This document shows, one piece after another, positions 1 through 9,061 of a DNA stretch of 64,000 nt (positions are counted from its first letter, which is position 1; the number at the start of each line of letters is the position of its first letter). This stretch comes from Sphingomonas jatrophae (GTDB lineage Bacteria; Pseudomonadota; Alphaproteobacteria; Sphingomonadales; Sphingomonadaceae): assembly GCF_900113315.1 (NCBI RefSeq), contig NZ_FOZG01000001.1:124001-188000 (forward strand), in the 5' to 3' direction. Made by a program: the position numbers and the translations under genes. The notes under the pieces are model-generated. The model was not told where the DNA came from and made no database searches. It worked only from the letters and a program-made list of their open reading frames with translations.

Positions 1-2
1 CG

Positions 3-68
3 GCGATGGAGTTCTTCAAGCTGCCGACGAACCGCGTGGTCGAGCTGGGTAGTCAGGTCGAGATTTGA
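3..68 (+). CDS. C-terminal end of an unidentified protein (partial)
   Basis: An open frame enters from the left edge and ends at the TGA at 66-68, leaving 21 visible codons that end in ELGSQVEI. The fragment has normal high-GC codon use and the same orientation as the Crp/Fnr gene that follows, so I take it as the tail of a real gene. It is too short for me to assign a family. The 137 bases that follow before the next gene contain no terminator I can recognise. Confidence 0.45.
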   Translation, partial: AMEFFKLPTNRVVELGSQVEI

Positions 69-205
69 CCCTTTGTTGCGGTGGCGCAACTTGCGCTGAT
101 ATACGGCGTTCGCCGAACCATGCCTGATCTCTGCATCGCATCGCAAACCAACGCGCAAGCCGCGCACGCCCGATCAACTGCCGCTAGCTGCGCAGGGCGC
201 CTGGC

Positions 206-925
206 ATGATCGAGCGACACCTGATGAAGCTGCGCGCTCGCGACCAGATCGGCGTGGCCGAGGAGGCGGCGTTACGCGCCTTGCCGCGCGAGGTGATCGA
301 CGTGCCCGCGCGCAGGACGCTGATCCGGGCGGGCGAGGTGGTGCGGGACAGTACGCTCCTGCTCGACGGGCTGATGTGCCGGTACAAGGATCTGTCCGAT
401 GGACAGCGGCAGCTGACCGAACTGCATGTGGCAGGCGATTTCGTCGATTTGCACAGCTTCACGCTCAAGCGGCTGGACCACAGCATCATGACGCTGACGC
501 CCTGCCGCGTCGCCCATGTGCCGCATGCACGTCTGGCGGAGCTGACGGAGCGCTTTCCGCACCTGACGCGCCTCTACTGGCACTCGACGAACCTCGACGC
601 CGCGATCCATCGCGAGTGGGAGTTGTCGCTCGGCCGGCGCAGCGCGGTGCAGCGGCTCGCGGCTCTGTTCTGCGAGCTGTACGTGCGGCTGAAGGTGGTC
701 GGGCTCGCGGCCGATCTGCGCTACGATCTGGCGCTGACCCAGGCCGATATCGGCGAGGCGATGGGCCTGACCGCCGTGCACGTGAACCGCACGCTGCGCG
801 AACTGCGGGAGCGCAAGCTGCTCAGGTTCCGCTCGGGCAACGTGACCATCGTCGACTATGACAAGCTCGCCCGGCTCGGCGAGTTCGACATTGCCTATCT
901 GTATCTGGAGTCGTTTCCGACCTGA
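206..925 (+). CDS. Crp/Fnr family transcriptional regulator
   Basis: 239 residues, the usual length for this family. An N-terminal cyclic-nucleotide-type beta-barrel (about residues 30-120, with the hallmark LLLDGLMCRYK and LHVAGDFVDL segments) is joined through a long dimerisation helix to a C-terminal winged helix-turn-helix (about 170-220, containing LTQADIGEAMGLTAVHVNRT). There is no N-terminal cysteine cluster, so it is not an oxygen-sensing FNR with an Fe-S centre; the effector cannot be told from sequence. ATG at 206 has no strong ribosome site, and an in-frame ATG six codons later is an alternative start. It converges on purC. Its target genes are unknown. Confidence 0.85.
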   Translation: MIERHLMKLRARDQIGVAEEAALRALPREVIDVPARRTLIRAGEVVRDSTLLLDGLMCRYKDLSDGQRQLTELHVAGDFVDLHSFTLKRLDHSIMTLTPCRVAHVPHARLAELTERFPHLTRLYWHSTNLDAAIHREWELSLGRRSAVQRLAALFCELYVRLKVVGLAADLRYDLALTQADIGEAMGLTAVHVNRTLRELRERKLLRFRSGNVTIVDYDKLARLGEFDIAYLYLESFPT

Positions 926-947
926 GCCGCGCCACCGCGGCCCGCCG

Positions 948-1724
948 TCACTTGCCGCGGTTCTTGCGATGCTTTTCGAGATCCAGCACCGTGTCGGTTC
1001 CCTCGGGCAGCAGGCCGAGCCGACGCGCCACCTCCTGATAGGCCTCCACCTCGCCGCCGAGATCGCGGCGGAAGCGGTCCTTGTCCAGCTTCTCGCCCGA
1101 GGTCATGTCCCACAGGCGGCAGCCGTCCGGGCTGATCTCGTCGGCCAGGATGATGCGGCCGTAATCATTGTCCCAGATCCGGCCGAACTCCAGCTTGAAG
1201 TCGACCAGCCGGATGCCGATGCCGGCGAACAGGCCGCACATGAAGTCGTTCACGCGGATCGCCATGTCGGCGATGTCGTGCATCTCCTCCTGGCTGGCCC
1301 AGCCGAAGCAGGCGATATGCTCGTCCGCGACCATCGGGTCGCCCAGCGCATCGTCCTTGTAATAATATTCGATGATCGTGCGAGGGAGCTGCGTGCCCTC
1401 CTCGATCCCCAGCCGCTTGCTGAGCGAGCCCGCCGCGACGTTGCGCACCACCACCTCGATCGGCACGATCTCGACCTGGCGGATCAGCTGCTCGCGCATG
1501 TTGAGGCGGCGGATGAAGTGGGTCGGCACGCCGATCGCGCCGAGCAGCGTGAAGATATGCTCGGAGATGCGGTTGTTCAGCACCCCCTTGCCGTTGATCG
1601 TGCCCTTCTTCTGAGCGTTGAAGGCGGTCGCATCATCCTTGAAGTACTGGATGAGCGTGCCGGGCTCCGGACCCTCGTAGAGGATCTTGGCCTTGCCTTC
1701 GTAGATCTGGCGGCGGCGAGACAT
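948..1724 (-). CDS. purC: Phosphoribosylaminoimidazole-succinocarboxamide synthase (SAICAR synthetase)
   Basis: 258 residues, normal length for the bacterial enzyme. It ligates aspartate to CAIR with ATP in de novo purine synthesis in the cytosol. Family signatures are all present: the N-terminal YEGKAK nucleotide loop, [10 protein letters not shown], the [18 protein letters not shown] core, VDFKLEFG and the C-terminal [15 protein letters not shown] start at the ATG at 1722-1724 ([13 protein letters not shown]); the frame stays open further upstream but that stretch has no family similarity. It is not next to other pur genes here and appears to be transcribed alone. Confidence 0.95.
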   Translation of the reverse strand: MSRRRQIYEGKAKILYEGPEPGTLIQYFKDDATAFNAQKKGTINGKGVLNNRISEHIFTLLGAIGVPTHFIRRLNMREQLIRQVEIVPIEVVVRNVAAGSLSKRLGIEEGTQLPRTIIEYYYKDDALGDPMVADEHIACFGWASQEEMHDIADMAIRVNDFMCGLFAGIGIRLVDFKLEFGRIWDNDYGRIILADEISPDGCRLWDMTSGEKLDKDRFRRDLGGEVEAYQEVARRLGLLPEGTDTVLDLEKHRKNRGK

Positions 1725-1828
1725 GGCGGCGGCCTTTCGGGCGTCAAAAGAGCAGCGCCCCGTACGCGGCATCGGGTGGATGCGCGGGCGGGGCGATGCC
1801 GGGGGCATAGCGGGTGCGGCGCGGGTTT

Positions 1829-2716
1829 TCAATCGGCCGCTGGGGCGTCGCCTGTCCCCCGCCGGCGCAGGCGAGGTGCGAGGACGCGGAATGCGGCCCA
1901 GCCGATCAGCAGCAGCAGCGCCCAAGGCAGCAGCGTCGCCACCAGGACGATCATCACCGCCAGCCCATCGACGATGTTGGCGCCCGCACGATCAAGGGCG
2001 ACGAGCAGCGATGAGCGATCCTCGAAGCCGGGCACCAGCCGGCCGGAGCCGTAGTTGAAGGTGACGGGCGTGCGGGCCAGCGCTTCCTGGCCCTCAGCGC
2101 GATCGCGGGCGAGGGACCGCAATTGATCGCGCAGCTCGGACAACCGCTGCGCATCCGTGATGCGGGCGGGATCGCGCGGGGGGCGGCTGGTCTGCTGGCG
2201 CTCCAGCCGGGCTGCCTCCGCTTCGAGATCGGCCGCGGTGCGGCCGCCGTCCGCAAGGCGCTGGCCGACATCCTCGCCGGTGATCTCGCTCTCCACCAGC
2301 ATGCCCTCGGCCTTGGTCACCTCGGCAACGCCTGCCTTGCCGAAGGCACGTGCATCGGCGGGCGCGAGCTTGAACGAGAGTCGCGCCTCGACATCGTCGG
2401 CGCTGCGCACGCGGTAGAGCATGCCGGTGATCCGGCAGCGGCTGACGCCCATCGCCTCGCATGCCTGTGCGTGCCGCTCCTGCACCGCGCCGATCCGGGC
2501 TGCCGGCAAGCGGAAGGCGTAGCGATAGTTGAACGCGACGCCCGGGGCTGCGGTGACGTTGACGTCGGGCGCCATGTCGGTGGCGGTGGCACGCGCGCTG
2601 GGTGCCGCCTCCATCTGCTGCTGCGTGCTTTCGAACCGATCTTCCTGCTCCGCCGGCTTGCTGCAGCCGGCGAGAAGAAGCGTGCTCGCGATGGTGAGCG
2701 TGATCCAGCGAGACAT
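1829..2716 (-). CDS. DUF4349-like membrane-anchored lipoprotein
   Basis: 295 residues. The N-terminus is a lipoprotein signal with lipobox LLAGC (Cys about residue 17). A periplasmic region carries the [22 protein letters not shown] motif and [10 protein letters not shown] that I associate with the DUF4349 family, followed by a charged coiled coil (about 185-215, [12 protein letters not shown]). A hydrophobic segment near the C-terminus (about 255-280, [20 protein letters not shown]) is a transmembrane helix followed by a basic tail. It probably sits in the inner membrane with a periplasmic body. Function unknown. Start chosen at ATG 2714-2716 because the signal peptide begins there. The family call is from memory of the motif. 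Confidence 0.7.
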   Translation of the reverse strand: MSRWITLTIASTLLLAGCSKPAEQEDRFESTQQQMEAAPSARATATDMAPDVNVTAAPGVAFNYRYAFRLPAARIGAVQERHAQACEAMGVSRCRITGMLYRVRSADDVEARLSFKLAPADARAFGKAGVAEVTKAEGMLVESEITGEDVGQRLADGGRTAADLEAEAARLERQQTSRPPRDPARITDAQRLSELRDQLRSLARDRAEGQEALARTPVTFNYGSGRLVPGFEDRSSLLVALDRAGANIVDGLAVMIVLVATLLPWALLLLIGWAAFRVLAPRLRRRGTGDAPAAD

Positions 2717-2820
2717 TGCGTGGCTTCCCCCCTGATGCCGTTGCAGCTTTCCACCGGAGCAGGACCGGTGCAAGCGGCTGACCCATGTTGTTGGCCCCGC
2801 AACGGGCAGAACATAAGGTC

Positions 2821-3027
2821 ATGCATGTGACGATTGGCGAGCGGATCGACGAGACGGGCACCCTGCTGCGGGATGGCGGCGGCTTCGTGCTGCGCCGCGA
2901 TTCGGGCGGACGATGGGCGCTCGATCTGCACCGCGTCCCGGTCGACCATGTCGAGAAGCGCGTCCGCGTGCGCGGCGTGCATGTGGGCGGCGGCGTGATC
3001 GATGTGGACGGGGTCGCCCCCGCCTGA
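2821..3027 (+). CDS. Small DUF5818-like protein
   Basis: 68 residues if started at ATG 2821 (MHVTIGERIDETGTLL); an in-frame ATG 36 bases upstream is less likely. The sequence is a compact, beta-rich single domain with GGFVLRRDSGGRWALDLHRVPVDH and RVRVRGVHVGGGVIDVDGV. It resembles the small OB-like proteins annotated DUF5818 in sphingomonads, though I recall this rather than having compared it. No signal peptide or membrane segment. It lies between the divergently read lipoprotein gene and the Gre-like gene and ends just before the latter's leader. Function unknown. Confidence 0.6.
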   Translation: MHVTIGERIDETGTLLRDGGGFVLRRDSGGRWALDLHRVPVDHVEKRVRVRGVHVGGGVIDVDGVAPA

Positions 3028-3088
3028 ACGGGCCGTCCGCTGGACCGCATGCACCATCTGCCCCATGCAGGCGCAAAGGAGACAGTCT

Positions 3089-3559
3089 TTGAGCGTAGCG
3101 TTCCGCCGCGAAAGCGACGAGGAGCATAAGGAACCCCGGTTCGAACTGCCCATCCCGCCAGGCCCGAACCTTGTCACACGGCGCGGTCTGGCGCTGACCG
3201 AAGCGAAGGTCGCCGAATTGGAAGCGGCTCTTGCAGCCGCCCCGGAGGCGGAGCGCGAGGATGTGGCACGCACCCTGCGCTACTGGCGGACGCGCAAGGC
3301 GACGGCGCAGCTGGCGCCCGACCCGGCGGGCGACGAGGCCGCCTTCGGCACGCGCGTCTTCTTCCGGCATGATGCCAAGGTCCGCACCGTCGAAATCGTC
3401 GGTGACGACGAAGCCGAACCGGCGGAGGGGCGCATCGCCTTCTCGGCGCCACTGGCCCGTGCGCTGATCGGCGTGGCGCCGGGCGAGCGGGCGCGCTTCG
3501 GGGGACGCGACGATGCGATCGAGGTGTTGAGCGTAGACCCGCTTGAACCGCTGATTTGA
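3089..3559 (+). CDS. GreA/GreB-family transcript cleavage factor-like protein
   Basis: 156 residues from a TTG start at 3089. AAAGGAG at 3075-3081 sits 7 bases upstream and decides the start over an ATG at 3065. The C-terminal half is a GreA/GreB-type FKBP-like domain (about 75-155: FGTRVFFRHDAKVRTVEIVGDDEAEPAEGRI, then the final beta strands). The N-terminal part forms only a short helix pair (about 38-73) instead of the long antiparallel coiled coil of GreA, which reaches the RNA polymerase active site. It probably binds the polymerase secondary channel, but may not stimulate cleavage. A Gfh1- or Rnk-like modulatory role is possible. Confidence 0.75.
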   Translation: MSVAFRRESDEEHKEPRFELPIPPGPNLVTRRGLALTEAKVAELEAALAAAPEAEREDVARTLRYWRTRKATAQLAPDPAGDEAAFGTRVFFRHDAKVRTVEIVGDDEAEPAEGRIAFSAPLARALIGVAPGERARFGGRDDAIEVLSVDPLEPLI

Positions 3560-3613
3560 GGACAGGCAGGTCTGCCATGTTCCGTTCACCATCTTGGCGT
3601 AATCGGACAAGCG

Positions 3614-3778
3614 ATGGATCAGGATCGTTATCGCAAGATCGGCCTTGCCGCGGTGGTGCTGCTCGCGCCCGGCGGCTTCATCCTGGGGGCGGGGCTGGCC
3701 GCCCAGTATCTTCGCCGCCGCCAGCAGGAGCGACGCGCCCGTGACGCGGCGGCGGCGGAGGCCGATCCGACGGTCTGA
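3614..3778 (+). CDS. Small single-span membrane protein
   Basis: 54 residues starting MDQDRYRK. One hydrophobic segment (about residues 9-32, IGLAAVVLLAPGGFILGAGLAAQ) is followed by a basic, then Ala/Glu-rich, cytoplasmic-looking tail (RRRQQERRARDAAAAEAD). It lies 54 bases after the Gre-like gene on the same strand. No ribosome site of full consensus is visible. The base composition and the clean membrane-plus-basic-tail layout support a real gene. Function unknown. Confidence 0.55.
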   Translation: MDQDRYRKIGLAAVVLLAPGGFILGAGLAAQYLRRRQQERRARDAAAAEADPTV

Positions 3779-3818
3779 CCGTGCCGCGCAATGCGCTCCA
3801 TGGCTCCAGGCTTCTACG

Positions 3819-4092
3819 TCAGCGGCCGTTAGGCGGCGGAATGACGAAATCGGCATCGCCGCGGAGCGAGGGCCACATGCCGATCTGGAAGCGCTGCTTG
3901 GCGGCGCAGGCATTCACGGCTGCAAAACTCGAAAGGACCGTCGCGCGGGACGGGCGACACGGCAGGTCGCACCCGGTGCTGCGGCGTGGCAAGGGTGCGG
4001 CCCATGTTGGTAAACGGATAGGCCGCAGCCGGCGCAGTTGTGAACAGGGTGAGCTAGTCGACCGTGGATGCGATCAGGGTTTTCCAGCGCAT
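3819..4092 (-). pseudogene. Remnant of a small exported protein (amber stop plus frameshift)
   Basis: On the minus strand a good ribosome site (GAGGAG) lies 6 bases before ATG 4090-4092. The frame reads MRWKTLIASTVD, meets TAG after 12 codons, and then continues LTLFTTAPAAA, which together look like a signal peptide with a stop in its middle. Further on, a second frame carries a coherent ending (AAVNACAAKQRFQIGMW ... FVIPPPNGR, stop at 3819-3821). I read this as a decayed gene of about 90 codons with one nonsense change and one frameshift. The alternative is chance plus a real 12-codon leader ORF. This and the MFS leader account for most of the 3779-4308 gap. Confidence 0.3.
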
Positions 4093-4308
4093 GATCTTCT
4101 CCTCAACTGTTAAAACCGGTAATCCGCCGCGCTCGTCGGGCGGCGATCAGGAGTTAAGCACCGTTCAGTCGAACTCAAAGTGAACAGCGATCAGAACCAT
4201 GCGGACTGGAGGGGGGGACGTCGGTTCGGCGCCGGGCGCCTGCTCGATCCGGTGCGTCGCTTCCTTGCAGAAGAGCAGTGGGAGTTCGCTGCGCATGAGC
4301 GGCCGGCG

Positions 4309-5889
4309 ATGCCCGGCTCCCCAGGATCGCCCGAGCATCACGTCCGGCTGCGGATCGCGTTCGCGGCGGTCGGGGTGCTGCTGGGGCTCACCGGCGGGCT
4401 CGGCAATGCGCTGGTGGCGGTCAATACGACGGCGTTGCAGGGAGCGCTCGGCCTCGATCCGGCAGAGATTGCCTGGCTGCCGACCGCTTATGTGATGACC
4501 AATGCGTCCATAAACCTGCTGCTGATCAAGTTCCGCCAGCAGTTCGGCTTGCGTCCGTTCGCGATGATCTTCCTCATTCTCTATGCGCTGCTCACGCTGG
4601 CGCACCTGTTCATCCACGGTCTCGGGTCCGCCATCGCCGTGCGCGCCGCCAGCGGCATGGCGGCGGCTGCACTGTCCTCGCTGGCGCTCTATTACATGAT
4701 GCAGGCCCTGCCTGCTGCGTGGCGGCTGAAGGCGATCGTCATCGGCATCGGCATACCGCAATGTGCGACGCCGCTCGCCCGCTTGTTCTCGCCCGAGCTG
4801 CTGGCCATGTCGCAGTGGCAGACGCTCTATCTGTTTGAGCTTGGCCTGGCGCTGCTGTCGCTCGCCGCGGTCAGCCTGCTCAGACTCCCGCCGACCGAGC
4901 GGCGACCTGCCTTCGAGCCGCTGGATTTCGTCACCTTCGTGCTGTTCGCGCTGGGTGTGGGCCTGCTCGCCGCGGTGCTGGGGGAGGGCCGGATCGTCTG
5001 GTGGCGGGAGGCGCGCTGGATCGGCTGGTCATTGGCGGCGTCGATCCCGCTGCTCGCGGGCGCGCTGCTGATCGAGCATAACCGGGCCAATCCGTTGCTC
5101 AACACGCGCTGGCTGGCGAGTGCGGACATCATCCGCTTCACTGTCGTAACGGTGATGGCGCGCATCGTGCTGTCGGAGCAGACCTTCGGCGCGGTCGGCC
5201 TGATGACCGCGCTGGGGCAGACCAATGACCAGCTGGTGCCGCTGTTTGCATTGATCTTCGTGGCGTCGGTGGCGGGCGTGGTCGCCAGCGCGGTGACGCT
5301 CGATCCGGCGAAGCTGACCCAATCGGTCATGCTCTCCATCGGGCTGGTCGCGGTGGCCGCCTTCTTTGATTCCTTCTCCACCAGCCTGACGCGCCCGCCC
5401 GAACTCTACGTCACGCAGATCATCATCGCCTTTGCGGCGACCTTCTTCCTCGGCCCGTCTCTGCTGTTCGGCATGACGCGGGCGCTGCAGCAGGGCACCG
5501 GCCACGTCATCAGCTTCATTGCGCTGTTCGGCATCATCAACGCGCTGGGCGGGCTCGGCGGCACGGCGCTGCTCGGCACCTATCAGGTGGTGCGCGAAAG
5601 GGCGCACAGCGCGACCATCACGCAGGCGATCGACCCGACCGACCCGATCGTCACGCAGCGGATCGGTGCCGGAACGGGCGCGGTTGGCCGCGTGATCGGT
5701 GATCCGGCGCTGGCGCGGGCGGAGGGCGCCGTGCTGCTCGGCCAGGCGGCGACCCGCGAGGCCAACGTGCTCGCCTATAACGACGTCTTCCGTCTGGTCT
5801 CTGCACTGGCAGCGGCGACCACCTTCTATCTCGGCTTCCTGATCTGGCGGCGCAAACGCCGCGAACGCCGTGCTATGGGGCTGCAATGA
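4309..5889 (+). CDS. MFS efflux permease, DHA2/EmrB type
   Basis: 526 residues from ATG 4309; a GTG at 4180 would add 43 residues without family similarity and without a ribosome site. The protein has about 14 hydrophobic helices, the layout of the DHA2 drug:proton antiporters (EmrB). The first helix carries the LTGGLGNALVAVNTTALQGALGLDPAEIAWL pattern that resembles EmrB-like proteins. It would pump a substrate from cytosol or inner leaflet to a periplasmic adaptor. It overlaps the next gene by ATGA, so the three genes 4309-8407 form one operon. Substrate is unknown; no local regulator gene is present. Confidence 0.85.
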   Translation: MPGSPGSPEHHVRLRIAFAAVGVLLGLTGGLGNALVAVNTTALQGALGLDPAEIAWLPTAYVMTNASINLLLIKFRQQFGLRPFAMIFLILYALLTLAHLFIHGLGSAIAVRAASGMAAAALSSLALYYMMQALPAAWRLKAIVIGIGIPQCATPLARLFSPELLAMSQWQTLYLFELGLALLSLAAVSLLRLPPTERRPAFEPLDFVTFVLFALGVGLLAAVLGEGRIVWWREARWIGWSLAASIPLLAGALLIEHNRANPLLNTRWLASADIIRFTVVTVMARIVLSEQTFGAVGLMTALGQTNDQLVPLFALIFVASVAGVVASAVTLDPAKLTQSVMLSIGLVAVAAFFDSFSTSLTRPPELYVTQIIIAFAATFFLGPSLLFGMTRALQQGTGHVISFIALFGIINALGGLGGTALLGTYQVVRERAHSATITQAIDPTDPIVTQRIGAGTGAVGRVIGDPALARAEGAVLLGQAATREANVLAYNDVFRLVSALAAATTFYLGFLIWRRKRRERRAMGLQ

Positions 5890-7034
5890 CTGACGTACGC
5901 ACCCCTTCTCCAGTCGCTGCCGGGCCTGTCACCGAGGAGCGCGCGGCGGAGCAGGCTGCGGCACCGCTCGGCTCGGGGTGGCGGCCGCCGCGGCCGGGGC
6001 GTGGCACGGTGCTGGTGGTGGCGCTGCTGGTGCTGGGCGGCATCGCCGCAGTGCTGGCGGCGTGGCGCCTGCCGCCGTTCGGGTCCGCCATCCAGTCGAC
6101 CGACAACGCCTATGTGCGCGGCCGCACCACCGTCATAAGCCCCCAAGTGAGCGGGTATGTCGTCGCGGTTGCGGTGCGCGATTTCGAGCAGGTGCGACGG
6201 GGCCAACCGCTCGTCCGCATCGATCCGCGCATCTACATGCAACGGGTCGAACAGGCGCGCGCGCAGATCGCCAGCAGCGAGGCGACGCTCGAGAATAGCG
6301 AGCAGGCGGCGCGCTCCCGCGCGGCGAGCCTTGAGGCGCAGGACGCGGCAGTGGCCAATGCCCGCGCCCAGCTGATGCGCGCAGAGGCGGATATGCGGCG
6401 TGTCGAGGATCTCGTGACCGATCGGTCCGTGTCGCTGCGCGAGCGTGACCAGACGCTTGCCGCGCTACGTCAGGCGCAGGCACAGCTGCAGCAGGCGCAG
6501 GCGGCGCGCGAGATCGCCCGGCAGGATATCCGGACGGTGGAGGTGGGCCGTGGCGGCCAGCGTGCCGGCGTGTCGGGCGCCGTCGCGGCTGCGCGGCTGG
6601 CGGAGATCGACCTGGCCAACACGCTCGTCCGCGCACCCGAGGCGGGCCGGCTGAGCGAGGTGGGCGTGCGGCTCGGTCAGTATGTCACCGCGGGATCGCA
6701 GCTGATGTTCCTGGTGCCGCCAGAGACCTGGGTGATCGCGAACTTCAAGGAAGCGCAGACCGCGCGCATGGCAGTCGGCCAGAAGGCCAGCTTCACTGTC
6801 GATGCGCTCGCCAATGCACGCCTGACCGGGCGGGTGGAGCGTATCTCGCCCGCCGCAGGGTCCGAATTCGCCGTGCTGAAGCCGGACAACGCCACGGGCA
6901 ACTTCACCAAGGTGGCGCAGCGTATCGCGGTGCGCATCCGGGTCGATCCGGGACAGCCGCTGGCGGAGAGGCTGCGGCCGGGAATGTCGGTGCAGGCGCA
7001 TGTCGACACGAGCGGCGCATCGGCCCCGCGGTGA
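5886..7034 (+). CDS. HlyD/EmrA-type membrane fusion protein
   Basis: 382 residues. It has a cytoplasmic Pro/Gly-rich N-terminus, one membrane anchor (about 40-60, GTVLVVALLVLGGIAAVLAAW), and a biotinyl-lipoyl half-motif (TDNAYVRGRTTVISPQVSGYV). A long alpha-helical hairpin follows (about 115-220, rich in Ala/Gln/Glu/Arg), then the second lipoyl half (LANTLVRAPEAGRLSEVGVRLGQYV) and beta-barrel domains. It links the MFS pump to the outer membrane factor. The start overlaps the permease stop (ATGA) and its stop overlaps the next start (GTGA). Confidence 0.9.
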   Translation: MTDVRTPSPVAAGPVTEERAAEQAAAPLGSGWRPPRPGRGTVLVVALLVLGGIAAVLAAWRLPPFGSAIQSTDNAYVRGRTTVISPQVSGYVVAVAVRDFEQVRRGQPLVRIDPRIYMQRVEQARAQIASSEATLENSEQAARSRAASLEAQDAAVANARAQLMRAEADMRRVEDLVTDRSVSLRERDQTLAALRQAQAQLQQAQAAREIARQDIRTVEVGRGGQRAGVSGAVAAARLAEIDLANTLVRAPEAGRLSEVGVRLGQYVTAGSQLMFLVPPETWVIANFKEAQTARMAVGQKASFTVDALANARLTGRVERISPAAGSEFAVLKPDNATGNFTKVAQRIAVRIRVDPGQPLAERLRPGMSVQAHVDTSGASAPR

Positions 7035-8407
7035 GGCGCAGTGCGATCCTTATCACCGCGATCGTCATCGCGGGCTGCGCCGGCGACCGGCCGCCATTGC
7101 CGCCGGCCAGTGCGGTAGCGCCGCCGAATGGATGGCGCACCGATCTCGGCCCCGGCGCGCCGATCGCGGCAGATTGGTGGTCGGCCTTCGGCGATTCCGT
7201 GCTGACCCAGCTGGTCGCGCGCGGACTGGCGAACAATGTCGATATCGCGGTCGCGGCCGAGCGGGTGGAGGAAGCACGGGCACAGCAGCGATTGGCCGAG
7301 GCGCAGCGGCAGCCGGGCCTCACCGCCGGTGCGCCGCTGACCGAGGCCCGCGCGCTGAACGCGTTCGGCGTGCCTGCCGTCAACACCGGCTTTCAGCCGG
7401 CTCTTCAGGCGAGCTACGACCTCGATCTGTTCGGACGGTTGCGCCAGGCGAGCCGCGCCGCCCGCGCCCAGCTGCTGGCGAGCGAGGGTGCGGCCGATGC
7501 GGTGCGGCTGGCTGTCGCGAGTGGCATCGCCTCAGCCTATATCACGCTGCGCGGGCTGGATGCGCGGCTTGCGGTGGCGCGGGAGACGTTGTCGGCGCGG
7601 GCCGAGGGCCTGCGCATCGCGCGCCGGCGGGCGGATGCAGGCTATACCTCGGCACTGGAGTTGCATCAGTCGGAGGCGGAATATCGCGCGGCGCAGCAGC
7701 TGGTGCCGCAGCTGGAGCTGGCCATTTCACGGCAGGAAAATGCGCTCAGCCTGCTGATCGGCGATCCTCCTGCGGGCATCGGCCGCGGCCTGCCGCTTGC
7801 CCGGCTGCGCACGCCCGCAATCCCGGACGGTCTTCCGGCCGACCTGTTGCGGCGGCGCCCCGATCTGTTCCAGGCCGAACAGACGCTGGTTGCCGCGGAT
7901 CGCACGCTGGACAGCGCCCGCGCCGCGCTGCTGCCTAGCGTCAGCCTGACGGGCTCGGCCGGGCTGGTGCTGTCGACCGCTTTGTCCGATCCCGTCGGCG
8001 TGTTCTCGCTCGGCGGCAGCGTCCTTGCGCCGATCTTCGATGCCGGGCGCCTGCGAGCGCAGGTGGATGCAGCGGAGGCGCGGCGTGACCAGGCCGCCTT
8101 CAGCTACCGCCGCTCTGCACTGACCGCGTTCCGCGAGGTGGAGGATAGCCTGGCCGGTGTCCGCCGATCGGGTGAGCAGGCGCGCGCGCTGATCGGCCAG
8201 CGTGATGCGCTGGCGGCGGCACTGCGCAACGCCACCAACCGGTATCGCGCGGGTTATTCTTCCTATCTGGAGCAGCTCGACGCGCAACGTGGCCTGCTAT
8301 CGGCCGAACTGGGCGCGATCCAGGCCGAAACCGACCGGCTGAGTTCCTACGTCGCGCTTTATCAGGCGATGGGCGGCGGCTGGCGCGGGGCAGCACCCGC
8401 GCCCTGA
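7031..8407 (+). CDS. Outer membrane efflux lipoprotein, NodT/OprM family
   Basis: 458 residues from the GTG at 7031, which overlaps the previous stop. An N-terminal lipoprotein signal ends in IAGC (Cys about residue 16). Two outer membrane efflux protein repeats follow (about 60-250 and 260-450) with the family's DLFGRLRQASRAARAQL and RRRPDLFQAEQTLVAADRTLDSARAALLPSVSL elements. It forms the TolC-like exit duct of the tripartite pump encoded by this operon. Together with the MFS permease and HlyD adaptor it predicts an EmrAB-TolC-type multidrug or metabolite exporter. Confidence 0.9.
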   Translation: MRRSAILITAIVIAGCAGDRPPLPPASAVAPPNGWRTDLGPGAPIAADWWSAFGDSVLTQLVARGLANNVDIAVAAERVEEARAQQRLAEAQRQPGLTAGAPLTEARALNAFGVPAVNTGFQPALQASYDLDLFGRLRQASRAARAQLLASEGAADAVRLAVASGIASAYITLRGLDARLAVARETLSARAEGLRIARRRADAGYTSALELHQSEAEYRAAQQLVPQLELAISRQENALSLLIGDPPAGIGRGLPLARLRTPAIPDGLPADLLRRRPDLFQAEQTLVAADRTLDSARAALLPSVSLTGSAGLVLSTALSDPVGVFSLGGSVLAPIFDAGRLRAQVDAAEARRDQAAFSYRRSALTAFREVEDSLAGVRRSGEQARALIGQRDALAAALRNATNRYRAGYSSYLEQLDAQRGLLSAELGAIQAETDRLSSYVALYQAMGGGWRGAAPAP

Positions 8408-8410
8408 CGG

Positions 8411-8908
8411 TTATTTCGTCTTGGCCGCCGTCGCTTCGATCTCGATCAGATATTCCGGAGCCGCCAGCGCGGCGACCTGCACGGTGGATCGCGCCACAAG
8501 GTTTGGATTGTCGCCGGTTCCGAAGAACAGGCGATATGCATCGTTGAACCCGGCGAAATCCATCCGTCCGCCGAGCTTCGGATCGCCGACGGCATAGACG
8601 GTCAGCTTGATCACGTCCGAAAGGGCATAGCCGCGCGCTGCGAGCAGGCGCTGGATCTTGTTGAACACGGAGATCGCCTGCGTCTTGGTGTCGCCGAAAG
8701 CGGGAGCCGTTGATTGCTGCGTGCTAGCGGCTGCGATCGGGTCGGCGACCTGCCCGGAAAGGTAAAGGGTCTCGGCACCGGCGGGTACGGTTACGCCCTG
8801 CAGAATGATCGCGGGTTTCGGACCCGGAGGTGCGGCGTGGCGGAGGATCTGCGCCGCGGACGGACTGGCGGTGAGGGCGAGCACGGACAGGGCGGCAAGG
8901 CGCTTCAT
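8411..8908 (-). CDS. Exported RidA (YjgF/YER057c/UK114) family protein
   Basis: 165 residues with a clear signal peptide (MKRLAALSVLALTASPSAAQ), then a RidA fold. The conserved arginine that binds the carboxylate in RidA deaminases is present in NLVARSTVQVAAL, and the final acidic strand is IEIEA. Classical RidA hydrolyses reactive enamine/imine intermediates in the cytosol; an exported form must act on something else in the periplasm or have lost that activity. Convergent with the efflux operon (3 bases apart) and divergent from the CYTH-CHAD gene. ATG 8906-8908 chosen because the signal peptide starts there. Confidence 0.8.
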   Translation of the reverse strand: MKRLAALSVLALTASPSAAQILRHAAPPGPKPAIILQGVTVPAGAETLYLSGQVADPIAAASTQQSTAPAFGDTKTQAISVFNKIQRLLAARGYALSDVIKLTVYAVGDPKLGGRMDFAGFNDAYRLFFGTGDNPNLVARSTVQVAALAAPEYLIEIEATAAKTK

Positions 8909-9061
8909 CAACAATCTCCAGGGCAGGTGCCTCAGCATCTCCATCCTCGCAGCGCGTGGCAAGCTCGGATCAGCGAGCTGCCGCAACCGCGGCTTGGTGG
9001 GGCGTGCGGCACCAGCCCGGCCCAGCCGCGTTGCTCTTCTACGGATCGAAGGAAACAGCTG

